Both the position numbers and the translations under genes were made by a program. A stretch of 64,000 bases of DNA from JBKHDT01 sp049974825 (GTDB lineage Bacteria; Pseudomonadota; Gammaproteobacteria; Halothiobacillales; Halothiobacillaceae): assembly GCA_049974825.1 (NCBI GenBank), contig JBNGDJ010000002.1, forward strand, positions 1 to 64,000. The letters are read 5' to 3'. The notes beneath the pieces are model-generated. The model was given only the letters and a program-made list of their open reading frames with translations. It ran no database searches and had not been told where the DNA came from. Shown piece by piece: positions 9,593 to 18,076 of the stretch. Position 1 is the first letter of the stretch, and every line of letters starts with the position of its first letter.

Positions 9593-10976
9593 CTTGCGAG
9601 ATGCCTCGGCGGTGATGGCGGGGCTTGTTCGGGTCATGGACGTCGTGATGGTGGCGTCACTGGCCTACCTGACGCACCAGCTCCTGGCTGGCTGGCGTGA
9701 TGTCGGCGCGCTCAATCTGTCTCTTGTCCTGATCGGGGCGGTCTTGGTCTACTTCGTATTTCCGGTCGTTGGCGTGTACCGGTCCTGGCGCGGCGGCGGA
9801 TTGGTCGATCTTCTGGGCAAGGTGGCACTTGCCTGGTTCCTGACCGTGGTACTGGTATTCGCGATCGTGCACCTGTGGCGTCCCGACCCGATGCCTTCTC
9901 GGCTCTGGCTGGTCTCATGGGCCGCGGTGGCCGTCATGGCACTGCTTGCCTTCCGGGTCCTTCTGTACAGCCTGCTGCGCTGGATGCGCCGCCAGGGTCT
10001 CAACCATCGGCGCGTTGTCCTGATCGGAACCGAAAACGGGGTGGCCGATCTCGAATCTCGGATCGCAAGCTCCAGTTGGTCGGGTTTTGATCTCGCCGAT
10101 CGAATCAGCCTGAGCGTCGACGACATCGCCAGCGAGCAGGCAATGAGTCGAGCGATCGACCGACTCGTGCAATTGGCTGCGAGCAATTCGGTTCAGGAGG
10201 TCTGGATTACGGCGCCGCTGCGCGACGAGGTGATGGTCCGGCGGGTCATGGATGCGCTGCTGCACTTTTCCGTCAACATCCGGTACGCCCCGGATATCTT
10301 TGCCCTGCGGCTGCTCAATCACGCCTATTCCCAAGTGCTGGGTATCACGATGATGGACCTGTCCGTGACGCCGATGACCGGGGTCAATCGTGTGGTCAAG
10401 GCGGTCGAGGATCGGGTGTTGGCCTTCCTGATCCTTGTGTTGATCAGCCCGTTGATGGGCGCGATCGCGGTCATGGTCAAAGTGTCCAGCTCGGGTCCGG
10501 TCCTGTTCAAGCAGCGGCGTCATGGCTGGGACGGGCGTGAAATCAAGGTGTACAAGTTTCGGAGCATGGTCGTCCATCAGGAGCCGGACGGCGTTTGCAC
10601 GCCGTGCTCGCGCGATGATGAACGGGTGACCAAGGTAGGGCGCTTCCTTAGAAGGTATAGTCTTGATGAGCTCCCGCAGTTTTACAACGTGCTCCAGGGG
10701 CGGATGTCGATCGTCGGGCCAAGGCCGCATTCGATCTACCATAACGAGTACTACAAGGAACAGATCGACGAGTACATGCTCCGCCATCGAGTCAAGCCCG
10801 GAATCACCGGGTGGGCTCAGATCAACGGGCTGCGCGGGGAGGTCGACAGTCTCGAGAAGATGCAGCGGCGTGTCGAGTTTGACTTGTACTATATCGAGAA
10901 CTGGTCGCTGTGGTTTGATCTGAAAATCATTTTTCTGACCTTGTGGCGTGGCTTCAAGGGTGAAAATGCCTATTGA
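9576..10976 (+). CDS. wcaJ: undecaprenyl-phosphate glucose/galactose phosphotransferase, WcaJ type
   Basis: Polytopic inner-membrane enzyme of about 466 residues that starts repeat-unit synthesis by moving a hexose-1-phosphate from UDP-sugar to undecaprenyl phosphate. There are four hydrophobic N-terminal segments, a central CoA-binding/NAD-like domain (HRRVVLIGTENG), a membrane-re-entrant segment near DRVLAFLILVLISPLMGAIA, and the bacterial-sugar-transferase core. Core motifs are RHGWDGREIKVYKFRSM, RRYSLDELPQFYNVLQG, RMSIVGPRPH and PGITGWAQINGLRG, including the catalytic Asp-Glu pair in LDELPQ. It overlaps the previous gene by 17 bp and is the last gene of the polysaccharide locus. The exact hexose cannot be told from sequence. 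Confidence 0.92.
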   Translation: MSPGVSLRDASAVMAGLVRVMDVVMVASLAYLTHQLLAGWRDVGALNLSLVLIGAVLVYFVFPVVGVYRSWRGGGLVDLLGKVALAWFLTVVLVFAIVHLWRPDPMPSRLWLVSWAAVAVMALLAFRVLLYSLLRWMRRQGLNHRRVVLIGTENGVADLESRIASSSWSGFDLADRISLSVDDIASEQAMSRAIDRLVQLAASNSVQEVWITAPLRDEVMVRRVMDALLHFSVNIRYAPDIFALRLLNHAYSQVLGITMMDLSVTPMTGVNRVVKAVEDRVLAFLILVLISPLMGAIAVMVKVSSSGPVLFKQRRHGWDGREIKVYKFRSMVVHQEPDGVCTPCSRDDERVTKVGRFLRRYSLDELPQFYNVLQGRMSIVGPRPHSIYHNEYYKEQIDEYMLRHRVKPGITGWAQINGLRGEVDSLEKMQRRVEFDLYYIENWSLWFDLKIIFLTLWRGFKGENAY

Positions 10977-11054
10977 CTCAAGCCTGCTGGCTCAAGAATC
11001 AGGAGACGGACAGCGCTGGAATGCGCATCCAGATCGGTGGTCACCACGGTTTTT

Positions 11055-11243
11055 TTAGGGAATCTCTGCATGAATGCAGAGATTCCCGTGCAGGGCACGG
11101 ATGCCCTGCCGCACAATGGCGCAAGCCATTGAATTGCGGAGCCCGGGCCGAGCATGTATCGGCCCGGGCGTGTCTGAACGCGGGCTCCGCCAGCTGGCGT
11201 TAGCCCACGAAGCCATGGATGGCTTCGTGCAGAGTTTCCTTAG
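11055..11243 (+). repeat. multi-hairpin dispersed repeat element, copy A (189 bp with flanking TTAG)
   Basis: Five hairpins in a row: 11058-11071/11074-11087 (14 bp, loop GA), 11090-11097/11102-11109 (8 bp), 11114-11120/11125-11131 (7 bp, GCAA loop), 11141-11151/11159-11169 (11 bp) and 11206-11215/11220-11229 (10 bp). The ends GGAATCTCTGCA and TGCAGAGTTTCC are near-inverted repeats, and TTAG sits directly outside each end (11055-11058 and 11240-11243), like a 4-bp target duplication. A 160-bp relative is at 35925-36084. No ORF is inside. The right end lies 2 bp before the AGGAG ribosome site of the next gene, so it occupies that gene's leader. Confidence 0.85.
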
Positions 11244-11256
11244 ACAGGAGTGTGAA

Positions 11257-13125
11257 TTGAAATTCTTGTTGAAGTTCTGTGTTGCAGCCGCTGTGTTTGT
11301 CCAGCTTGCTGGCCCGACCTACGCCGCCCCCGGCAGTCTCGACGAGACCTACGGCGAAATGGGCCTGGTCACCTTTGACGAAACCGGGGCGGCCATCACC
11401 GACATGGGGTTCAACACCCAGGACCAGTCGATCTGGGTCGGGATGCTGCGCAACGGTGGCTTGACCGAGCTTGCCGTCTGGCGGCGCAACCTGGATGGAT
11501 CGCTGGATGCCGGGTTCGGCAATCTGGGCGTGGCCACCTTTGAATTCGGCGCCGAGATTGAGCGTGCCAATGCCGTCGCGGTGCAGCCTGATGGCAAGGT
11601 GGTCGTGGTCGGCAGCAGCGGGGATGAGACCCTGGGCCGGCTGACCGTTCTGCGGCTGGATTCGGCCGGTCAGCTGGACAATGGCTTTGGTGCCGGTGGC
11701 CGGACGGTGATCGAGCTGGGCACCGGGGGGCTCGAGGTGCCGGTGGCGGTGGCTATCCAGCCCGACGGGCGGATTCTCGTCGGGGGCAGCGTGCGCACCC
11801 AGGAGGGAAGCGACTTTTTCGTGATCCGGCTTGAGGACGACGGAAGCCGGGACATGACTTTCGGCGTCGAGGGCATCGCCGTGGCCGGGTTCGCCGATCC
11901 CGGGGGAACGGCCAGCCGCATGGTGGTGGCGCCGGACGGCAAGATCACCCTCGTGGGCACGCTGGGCGAGTCGGAGACGCCCAGCCTGGGTCTGGCGCGG
12001 TTCACGGCCGGTGGAATACTGGATGCCGAGTTCGCTGATGGGGGCACGCTGGAAACCAGCCTCGAGGGCGAGTCTGCGACGGGCACGGCGATTGATCTTC
12101 AGCCGGACGGCAAGACGCTGGTGGCCGGCAGCATCGGCTCCGGCCAGAACCTGCGCCCCGTGGTGCTGCGCCTGCGCAGCAATGGCGAGCTGGATGTCCA
12201 GTTCGGCGTTGGCGGGATCGTCGAGGTGGATACCGGCCTGGCTGGTGCCGATGCCTACCGCGAGTTTGTGACCGACCTGCGGCGGCGCCCGGATGGACGA
12301 CTGGTTCTGGCGATCGTCTCCGAGGCGCTGACGGAAGTGCCGGGCGAGGAGGAGGAAGATCCCTCCACCTGGGTCGTATCCTCGCGGACTTCTCACCTGG
12401 GCATGCTCAACGACATTGGCACCCGCTACACGCGCTTTGGCGACAACGGCCTGGTGCCGGTGAACCTGGGGGCCGGCCAGACGGTGGTGGACAATATCGA
12501 CTTGCAGATCAATGGCGCCATCCTGGTCGCGGGCAATCGAGCGGGCTGGCCGCTGGTTGACGGTGGAGGCCTGCAGATGGGCGCGCCGGCTTCGGCGGTG
12601 GGTGCCGGTGCCCGCTTTGTCGGCGAGTCGTTCCTGACCCTGCCGTCGCGCCTGCCGTCGGAGACGCTGACGGATGTCAAGCCCGAAACCGAGCAGACCT
12701 CCGAGCCGCTGGTGGTTGATGCGCTGGATGTGAACGTGCACGTGCCGGCGCGGGTGGAAGACGGGCAGCTGTCCGTGGACGGTGGCGAAACCTTCCTCTC
12801 GCACTGGGCCTGGGTGCGCAATGGCGACCGGATGATCATGCGCCATACAAGCAGCGCCGATTACGAAGGCGAACAGATCAGCACGCTTGAGGCCGGCGGC
12901 CTGGTCAGTGCCCGCAACCCGGCACTGTGGCGGGGCCGGCAGGTCGAGTCGACCTTCACCACCGTGGTCGAGGTCGAGCCGGAGCCGGAACCGGAACCTG
13001 AGCCGGAACCGGAGCCCGAACCCGAGCCTGACCCGGAACCGGACACCTTCGGCGGGGCTTGGCACCCGCTGGGCTTGCTGGCGCTGCTGTGGCCGTTTGC
13101 ACTGCGCCGGCGCCGTCATGACTGA
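11257..13125 (+). CDS. delta-60-repeat surface protein with GlyGly-CTERM-like tail, TTG start
   Basis: Protein of about 622 residues. I chose TTG 11257 because AGGAG (11246-11250) lies six bases upstream and the product begins with a clean signal peptide (MKFLLKFCVAAAVFVQLAG, cleavage near TYA-AP). Upstream in-frame starts would run back through the repeat element. About seven delta-60 repeats follow, with GSLD-x2-FG-x-x-G and AVAVQPDGKVVVVG-type signatures (for example DGSLDAGFGNLG and IDLQPDGKTLVAGS). The C-terminus has a Glu-Pro repeat spacer, then a Gly-Gly, hydrophobic and RRRR tail (GGAWHPLGLLALLWPFALRR) like GlyGly-CTERM sorting signals read by rhombosortase. Expected location is the cell surface or outside. 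Function is unknown. A terminator follows at 13177-13201. Confidence 0.82.
   Translation: MKFLLKFCVAAAVFVQLAGPTYAAPGSLDETYGEMGLVTFDETGAAITDMGFNTQDQSIWVGMLRNGGLTELAVWRRNLDGSLDAGFGNLGVATFEFGAEIERANAVAVQPDGKVVVVGSSGDETLGRLTVLRLDSAGQLDNGFGAGGRTVIELGTGGLEVPVAVAIQPDGRILVGGSVRTQEGSDFFVIRLEDDGSRDMTFGVEGIAVAGFADPGGTASRMVVAPDGKITLVGTLGESETPSLGLARFTAGGILDAEFADGGTLETSLEGESATGTAIDLQPDGKTLVAGSIGSGQNLRPVVLRLRSNGELDVQFGVGGIVEVDTGLAGADAYREFVTDLRRRPDGRLVLAIVSEALTEVPGEEEEDPSTWVVSSRTSHLGMLNDIGTRYTRFGDNGLVPVNLGAGQTVVDNIDLQINGAILVAGNRAGWPLVDGGGLQMGAPASAVGAGARFVGESFLTLPSRLPSETLTDVKPETEQTSEPLVVDALDVNVHVPARVEDGQLSVDGGETFLSHWAWVRNGDRMIMRHTSSADYEGEQISTLEAGGLVSARNPALWRGRQVESTFTTVVEVEPEPEPEPEPEPEPEPEPDPEPDTFGGAWHPLGLLALLWPFALRRRRHD
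12976..13046 (+). repeat. Glu-Pro coding repeat (EPEPEP spacer)
   Basis: A run of GAG/GAA-CCG/CCT/CCC hexamers encodes an alternating Glu-Pro spacer, with two Asp replacements, before the C-terminal sorting tail. It is an internal low-complexity coding repeat, not a CRISPR array. Confidence 0.85.
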
Positions 13126-13176
13126 CGGCCGGCAGTTCCCATAATCGCCGGAAAGCACTATCATGACCGGCTTGGA

Positions 13177-13206
13177 AAAAGGGGCGTGTCGCGCCCCTTT
13201 TGTTGT
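13177..13206 (+). terminator. rho-independent terminator after the delta-60 gene
   Basis: A 10-bp perfect stem, AAAAGGGGCG (13177-13186) with CGCCCCTTTT (13192-13201) and a five-base loop, runs into a T-rich stretch. It lies between the delta-60 gene and argD and so separates the two transcripts. Confidence 0.8.
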
Positions 13207-13250
13207 TGGCCGTTGCCGGCCGGTTTGCGCGATTGCCTGAGGACACTGCC

Positions 13251-14435
13251 ATGCCGGGTCACCTGATGCCCACCTACAAGCGCCTGCCCGTGACGTTTGT
13301 CCGGGGTGAAGGTGCCGTGCTGCACGATGAGGCGGGCACGGCCTACCTGGATGCGCTCAGCGGCATTGCGGTCACCAATCTCGGCCATGCCCAGCCGGAT
13401 GTGGTGGCAGCCACCTGCGAGCAGGCCGGGCTCCTGGTGCATACATCGAACTACTACGGGATTGCCTGGCAGGAGCGGCTGGCCGACCGGCTTGCGCAAG
13501 TGTCCGGGATGGAGAAGGCGTTTTTCTGCAACTCCGGCGCGGAGGCCAACGAGGCGGCCATCAAGCTGGCCCGGCTGCATGGCCGGCGCAAGGCGGTGGC
13601 GCGGCCGGTCATTCTGGTGATGGAGAACAGCTTTCATGGCCGGACCATGGCCACGCTGTCTGCCACCGGCAATCGCAAGATCCAGGAAGGATTCGAGCCG
13701 CTGCTTGACGGCTTCGTCCGGGTGCCCTTCGGGGATTTGGACGCGGTCGAGCAGGCCGGCGCGACGCGTGAGGACATTGTCGCGGTTCTGGTTGAACCCG
13801 TGCAGGGCGAGGGCGGTGTCCGGCCGGCACCGGCTGGTTACTTGGCCGGGCTGCGCGCGCTGTGCGACCGGCATGACTGGCTGCTGATGGTGGACGAGGT
13901 GCAGGCCGGTGTCGGGCGTACCGGCCACTGGTTCGGTTTTCAGCACGAGTCCGTGCTGCCCGATGTGGTTACGCTGGCCAAGGGTCTGGGCAATGGTCTG
14001 CCGATCGGGGCCGCCCTGGCAGCTGGTCGTGCGGCCGATCTGTTTGGTCCGGGGCATCACGGTTCGACCTTCGGGGGCAACCCGCTGGCCTGCCGGGTCG
14101 CGCATACGGTGATCGAGGTGATCGAGCGCGATGGCCTGCTGGCACGGGCCGCGGCGCTGGGTGAGCGGATTCGCGACGGGCTGGCCACCGCGCTGGCCGA
14201 CTGCCCTGCCGTGCAGGAGGTGCGTGGCCGTGGGCTGATGATCGGCGTCGCGCTGGACCGGCCCTGTCCGGAACTGATTGGCCGGGCGCTGGAGGAAGAG
14301 CGCCTGCTGATCAATGTCACCGCCGGATCGGTGGTGCGGCTGCTGCCGCCGCTGATTCTTTCCGACGAGCAGGCCGACCGGATCGTGGATGCCGTCGCCC
14401 GGCTCGTCAAACGGCACATTGCCGAAACGGATTGA
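13251..14435 (+). CDS. argD: acetylornithine aminotransferase
   Basis: PLP enzyme of about 394 residues that converts N-acetylglutamate semialdehyde to N-acetylornithine; members often also act on succinyldiaminopimelate. Class-III aminotransferase motifs: LDALSGIAVTNLGHAQP, NSGAEANEAAIKLAR, SFHGRTMATLSATG, LVEPVQGEGGVRPA, LLMVDEVQAGVGRTG and VTLAKGLGNGLPIG, where the Lys near residue 243 forms the Schiff base. ATG 13251 is preceded by TGAGGA with seven-base spacing; an upstream in-frame start lacks support. It is the first gene of argD-argF-argA-rsmJ, just after a terminator. Confidence 0.93.
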   Translation: MPGHLMPTYKRLPVTFVRGEGAVLHDEAGTAYLDALSGIAVTNLGHAQPDVVAATCEQAGLLVHTSNYYGIAWQERLADRLAQVSGMEKAFFCNSGAEANEAAIKLARLHGRRKAVARPVILVMENSFHGRTMATLSATGNRKIQEGFEPLLDGFVRVPFGDLDAVEQAGATREDIVAVLVEPVQGEGGVRPAPAGYLAGLRALCDRHDWLLMVDEVQAGVGRTGHWFGFQHESVLPDVVTLAKGLGNGLPIGAALAAGRAADLFGPGHHGSTFGGNPLACRVAHTVIEVIERDGLLARAAALGERIRDGLATALADCPAVQEVRGRGLMIGVALDRPCPELIGRALEEERLLINVTAGSVVRLLPPLILSDEQADRIVDAVARLVKRHIAETD

Positions 14436-14480
14436 TTCCCGTGCCCGCCCGTCAGGCGGCCCCGGGTTTTTGGAGATTCT

Positions 14481-15398
14481 ATGTCGACACGTCATTTTCT
14501 TAGCCTGCTGGACCTGACGCCGGCAGAGCACGAGCGGATTCTCGAACGGGCCGGGCAACTGGCTCGCCTGCGCGCCGAGGGGGCGCAGGTGGACACGCTG
14601 CGCGGCCGGGTGCTGGCCATGATTTTCGAGAAGGCTTCCACCCGGACTCGCCTGTCTTTCGAGGCCGGCATGGCCCAGCTCGGTGGCAGCGCGATCTTTC
14701 TGTCGCCCCGCGACACCCAGCTCGGGCGCGGAGAACCCGTGGAGGATTCGGCCCGCGTAATGTCCCGCATGGTGGACGCGGTCATGATCCGCACCAAGGC
14801 GCATGCCATGATCGAATCCTTCGCGGCCCACTCCCGCGTGCCGGTCATCAACGCCCTGACCGACTTCAACCACCCCTGCCAACTGCTGGCCGACGTGTTC
14901 ACCTATCGCCAGCACCGCGGGGACATCCGCGGGCGGACCGTCGCCTGGATCGGCGATGGCTTCAACATGTGCAACACCTACATCAACGCCACGCGGGTCT
15001 ATGATTTCAACCTGCGCATTGCCTGCCCGCCGGGCTACGACCCGGACCCGGCCCTGGTCGAGGCGGCGGGCGAGCGGGTCCGGCTGGTGGGCAGCGCCGC
15101 CGAGGCCGCCGGGGGCGCGGATCTCGTGGTTACGGACGTCTGGGCCAGCATGGGGCAGGAGGAAGAGCAGCAGCGTCGCCGGCGTGACTTTGCCGACTAC
15201 CGGGTCGACGAAGCCATCATGGCGGGGGCGGCCGCCGATGCCCTGTTCATGCACTGCCTGCCCGCCCACCGGGGTGAGGAAGTCACCGCCGAGGTGATCG
15301 ACGGGCCGCGCAGCGTGGTCTGGGACGAGGCGGAGGCGCGTCTGCATACCCAGAAGGCACTGCTCGAATTCCTGATTCTCGGCGGTATCCCCGACTGA
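14481..15398 (+). CDS. argF: ornithine carbamoyltransferase
   Basis: Enzyme of about 305 residues making citrulline from ornithine and carbamoyl phosphate. STRTR near residue 53 and HPCQ near 133 bind carbamoyl phosphate. The SMG loop (DVWASMGQEEE) and HCLPAHRGEEV with the reactive Cys bind ornithine. HCLPAHRGEEV argues for a true ornithine enzyme rather than the N-acetylornithine carbamoyltransferase of xanthomonads. It lies 45 bp after argD and 7 bp before argA. Confidence 0.94.
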   Translation: MSTRHFLSLLDLTPAEHERILERAGQLARLRAEGAQVDTLRGRVLAMIFEKASTRTRLSFEAGMAQLGGSAIFLSPRDTQLGRGEPVEDSARVMSRMVDAVMIRTKAHAMIESFAAHSRVPVINALTDFNHPCQLLADVFTYRQHRGDIRGRTVAWIGDGFNMCNTYINATRVYDFNLRIACPPGYDPDPALVEAAGERVRLVGSAAEAAGGADLVVTDVWASMGQEEEQQRRRRDFADYRVDEAIMAGAAADALFMHCLPAHRGEEVTAEVIDGPRSVVWDEAEARLHTQKALLEFLILGGIPD

Positions 15399-15405
15399 CC
15401 GGCTC

Positions 15406-16743
15406 ATGGACGAGAAGGCGCAGCGGTCGCATGGCATGATGCCCGAGTCCCTGCAGCGGGTGCGTGGTCTGCGTGATGCCGTTCCCTACATTCGTGCGCA
15501 TCAGGGCCATGTTTTCGTGGTGGCCGTCGGCGGTGAGGCACTGGCGGACGAGTCGGCCTTCACCGTACTCGTGCAGGATTTGCTGCTGCTGACCCATCTT
15601 GGCATTCGCCTGGTGCTGGTGCCCGGCGCCCGACCCCAGATTGACCACCGCCTTGCCCGCGACGGGATCCGCTCGCGCTTTCATCAGGGGCGCCGTGTGA
15701 CCGATGCCGAAACGCTCGATGGGGTCTGCGAAGCCGTCGGCGCCCTGCAGTTCGAGCTGATCTCCTGGCTGTCGACGCGGCTGGGTCCGGGCTCCGCCTC
15801 CGGGCTGGCCCAGCGGGTGGTCAGCGGCAACTTCGTCACCGCCCGGCCGATGGGCGTTATCGACGGGGTGGATCTCGGCTATACCGGGCAGGTGCGCCGG
15901 GTGGACGTGGCGGGTGTTCGGGCCGCTCTGCATGACGGGTCAGTCGTGGTGCAGGGCAATCTCGGTTATTCGCCGACCGGCGAGCTTTTCAATCTGCGCG
16001 CCGAGGATATCGCCGTGGCGATGGCGGTGGCGCTGGGGGCGGACAAGCTGGTTTTCCTGACCGATCCGCTTGAAGGTTTGCCGGAGGTGCTCTCCCTGGC
16101 CGAGGCGGTGGACCTGAGCACGAGCGACGCGGTGAGCGAGGAATTTCGCCTGCACCTGGAAAGCGCGGTCGAGGCCTGCCGGCGCGGGGTGGACCGCGTG
16201 CATCTGGTCGACCGGGAAATCGACGGTGCCCTGCTGGCCGAGCTGTTCACGCGGGATGGTTGCGGCACGCTGATTACCGCCGAGGCCTATGAGCGCATCC
16301 GGACGGCCACCCTGGATGACATTGGCGGCATCGTGGCGCTGATCGAGCCGCTGGAGCAGGCGCAGGTCCTGGTGCGCCGCTCAAGAGAGCAGCTTGAGCT
16401 GGAGATCGGCCGGTTCACGGTGATCGAGCGGGACGGCGACGTGATCGGCTGCGCGGCATTGTATCCCTATCCCGAGGCGCGCACCGGCGAGCTGGCCTGC
16501 TTGGTCGTCCATCCCGATTACCGCGGCGAGGGGCGAGCCGCCCGGCTCTTGGCGCACATGGAAACGGCCGCGAGGCGGCAGGGGCTGGATTCGGTATTCG
16601 TGCTGAGTACCCAGACCACCCACTGGTTCAAGGAGCGCGGTTTCGTGGAAGGTGCCGTGGAGCAGCTGCCCGTCGCGCGTCAGGCGCTGTACAACTTTCG
16701 CCGCAACTCCAAGATTTTCCGCAAGCGCCTTGAGCATGGCTGA
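15406..16743 (+). CDS. argA: amino-acid N-acetyltransferase (N-acetylglutamate synthase)
   Basis: Protein of about 445 residues, the classic ArgA length. Residues 1-290 form an amino-acid-kinase fold (VFVVAVGGEALAD, RLVLVPGARPQIDHRL, SVVVQGNLGYSPTGELFNL), which usually binds arginine for feedback inhibition. Residues 295-435 form a GNAT domain (ERDGDVIGCAALYPYPEA, ELACLVVHPDYRGEGRAARL), with the R/Q-x-x-G-x-G/A acetyl-CoA loop seen as RGEGRA. It catalyses the first step of arginine synthesis. ArgJ at 24443 could make the same product by acetyl recycling, so the route may be regulated at two points. It overlaps rsmJ by 8 bp. Confidence 0.93.
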   Translation: MDEKAQRSHGMMPESLQRVRGLRDAVPYIRAHQGHVFVVAVGGEALADESAFTVLVQDLLLLTHLGIRLVLVPGARPQIDHRLARDGIRSRFHQGRRVTDAETLDGVCEAVGALQFELISWLSTRLGPGSASGLAQRVVSGNFVTARPMGVIDGVDLGYTGQVRRVDVAGVRAALHDGSVVVQGNLGYSPTGELFNLRAEDIAVAMAVALGADKLVFLTDPLEGLPEVLSLAEAVDLSTSDAVSEEFRLHLESAVEACRRGVDRVHLVDREIDGALLAELFTRDGCGTLITAEAYERIRTATLDDIGGIVALIEPLEQAQVLVRRSREQLELEIGRFTVIERDGDVIGCAALYPYPEARTGELACLVVHPDYRGEGRAARLLAHMETAARRQGLDSVFVLSTQTTHWFKERGFVEGAVEQLPVARQALYNFRRNSKIFRKRLEHG

Positions 16744-17479
16744 GGCTGCCGCCGGTATCGTGGCGGCGCCCGGCTTCGAGGAACAGGCCGCGCAACTGAC
16801 CAGCCGGTTTGCCCTGGACGCCCTGCAGGACTCGAACTTTCAGCTGTACTTCGATGCACGGGGCTTGAGCCTTGTGATCGACCCCTCCGTCGCCGGGGAG
16901 TATGGTCGCCAGCCGCTGCGGGTGGACTTCGTGTCCGATCCGCGATTCCGTCAGCCGCTCCGCGTGGCCGATCCCCTGGCGCGGGCGGTCGGGCTGGGCA
17001 AGGGGCAGCGGCCGCCGGTCGGCGATCTGAGCGCGGGGCTTGGGCGGGATGCCTGGGCGCTCGCCTCGGCCGGCTGCCCGGTGCACGCCTTCGAGCGTCA
17101 TCCAGTGATTGCCGCACTGCTGGATGACGGTCTTGCCCGGGCCCGTGCTGTGGCCGCAACCTGCGCCACGGCCGACCGAATTGTGCTGGTGCACGGGGAG
17201 AGTGCGGACCTGCTGATTGATCCGCCGCCGGTGCTGCTTTTTGATCCGATGTTTCCCGAGCGGCAGAAATCAGCCCAGGTGAAGAAGCCGATGCGCGTGT
17301 TTCGCCGTCTGGTGGGCGAAGATCCCGATGCCGCCGCGGTCTTGATGCAGGCGCTGCAAAGCGGCTGCCGGCGTGTCGTCGTCAAGCGCCCCCGTCATGC
17401 GCCCGCGCTGGGGGACATCAAGCCAACACACGCGATCGAAGCCAGCCGCTTGCGTTTTGATGTTTATCTTTGTGCCTGA
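16736..17479 (+). CDS. rsmJ: 16S rRNA (guanine-N2) methyltransferase RsmJ
   Basis: Protein of about 247 residues of the RsmJ (YhiQ) family, which methylates G1516 of 16S rRNA with S-adenosylmethionine. Motifs: PVGDLSAGLGRDAWALASAG (SAM-binding motif I with the family's D-x-x-x-GLGRDA pattern), AFERHPVIAALLDDGLAR and LLFDPMFPERQKSAQVKK with the catalytic-loop D-P-M-F/Y-P. The ATG at 16736 lies within the last codons of argA, so it is translationally coupled. Its place at the end of an arginine operon has no obvious metabolic reason. Confidence 0.9.
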   Translation: MAEAAAGIVAAPGFEEQAAQLTSRFALDALQDSNFQLYFDARGLSLVIDPSVAGEYGRQPLRVDFVSDPRFRQPLRVADPLARAVGLGKGQRPPVGDLSAGLGRDAWALASAGCPVHAFERHPVIAALLDDGLARARAVAATCATADRIVLVHGESADLLIDPPPVLLFDPMFPERQKSAQVKKPMRVFRRLVGEDPDAAAVLMQALQSGCRRVVVKRPRHAPALGDIKPTHAIEASRLRFDVYLCA

Positions 17480-17557
17480 CCTGCGCCGGCCCGCCTCCGC
17501 GCCCGGCCATCCCAGCCCTGCAGGGAAACCGGGAACCCTCCTGCAGAGATTCCCTGG

Positions 17558-18076
17558 TCAAGCGTTTGGACGCGCCGCGTCGACTGATTCATTCGCGGCC
17601 CTCTCGGCGCACTGGCGGCAGAGACCATGCACCTCAATCGTGGACTGGGTGACGGCAAAGCCGGCTTGATCCGCGGCATCGGCCATGGCCGTGTCGAGCG
17701 CCGCACTGGAAAGCTCCTCGACATGCCCACAGCCATCGCAGATCAGCAACTGCGGGTCGTGCAGTTCTGCGGGGTGGTCACAGCCGACATAGGCATTCAG
17801 CGACTCGATGCGGTGGATCAGTCCCTGGTCGCGCAAAAAGTCCAGTGTGCGATAGATGGTGGGCGGCTTGAGCGTATGATCCTCGCTGGAGAGCTCATGA
17901 ATCAGGCTGTAGGCCTTGACCGCTTCATGGCTTTGCCAGATGGCCGCCAGCACTCGCCGGCGCAGCGGGGTGAGACGGGCGCCGCTGCGCGCGCAGACGG
18001 CCTCGGCATGCGCCATGGCCTCGTCGATGCATTGTTGGTGATGTTTGCAGCTGCTCATTTTGTCATTATGCCCCAA
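17558..18076 (-). CDS. zur: Fur-family zinc uptake regulator, Zur-like
   Basis: Protein of about 172 residues. A winged helix (RLTPLRRRVLAAIWQSHEAV, PPTIYRTLDFLRDQGLIHRI) is followed by the metal/dimer domain with the structural-zinc pairs CDGCG and CRQC and an internal CDHPAELHDPQLLICDG. A second start at 18058 (MSSCKHHQQC) is possible; the Cys/His-rich N-terminus is typical of Zur. Zur represses zinc import when zinc is plentiful. The likely target operon, with a two-box operator, is at 52043-55649. Zur rather than Fur is preferred from the N-terminal Cys/His and CxxC pattern, but Fur-type specificity is hard to prove by eye. Confidence 0.78.
   Translation of the reverse strand: MGHNDKMSSCKHHQQCIDEAMAHAEAVCARSGARLTPLRRRVLAAIWQSHEAVKAYSLIHELSSEDHTLKPPTIYRTLDFLRDQGLIHRIESLNAYVGCDHPAELHDPQLLICDGCGHVEELSSAALDTAMADAADQAGFAVTQSTIEVHGLCRQCAERAANESVDAARPNA

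Noticed and set aside
11074..11256. Upstream start for the delta-60 gene inside the repeat
   Set aside because: It would translate the hairpin element and bury the signal peptide. TTG 11257 has a well-placed AGGAG.
12976..13046. Short tandem repeats as a CRISPR array
   Set aside because: They are in frame Glu-Pro codons without spacers.
11200..13164. A 654-codon antisense frame over the delta-60 gene
   Set aside because: It mirrors the repeat structure of the sense gene and has no signal or family motif.
14481..15398. N-acetylornithine carbamoyltransferase, as in xanthomonads
   Set aside because: The HCLPAHRGEEV and SMG motifs are those of true ornithine enzymes.
13161..15437. A 758-codon antisense frame over argD and argF
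   Set aside because: It has no domain and is opposite two complete arginine genes.
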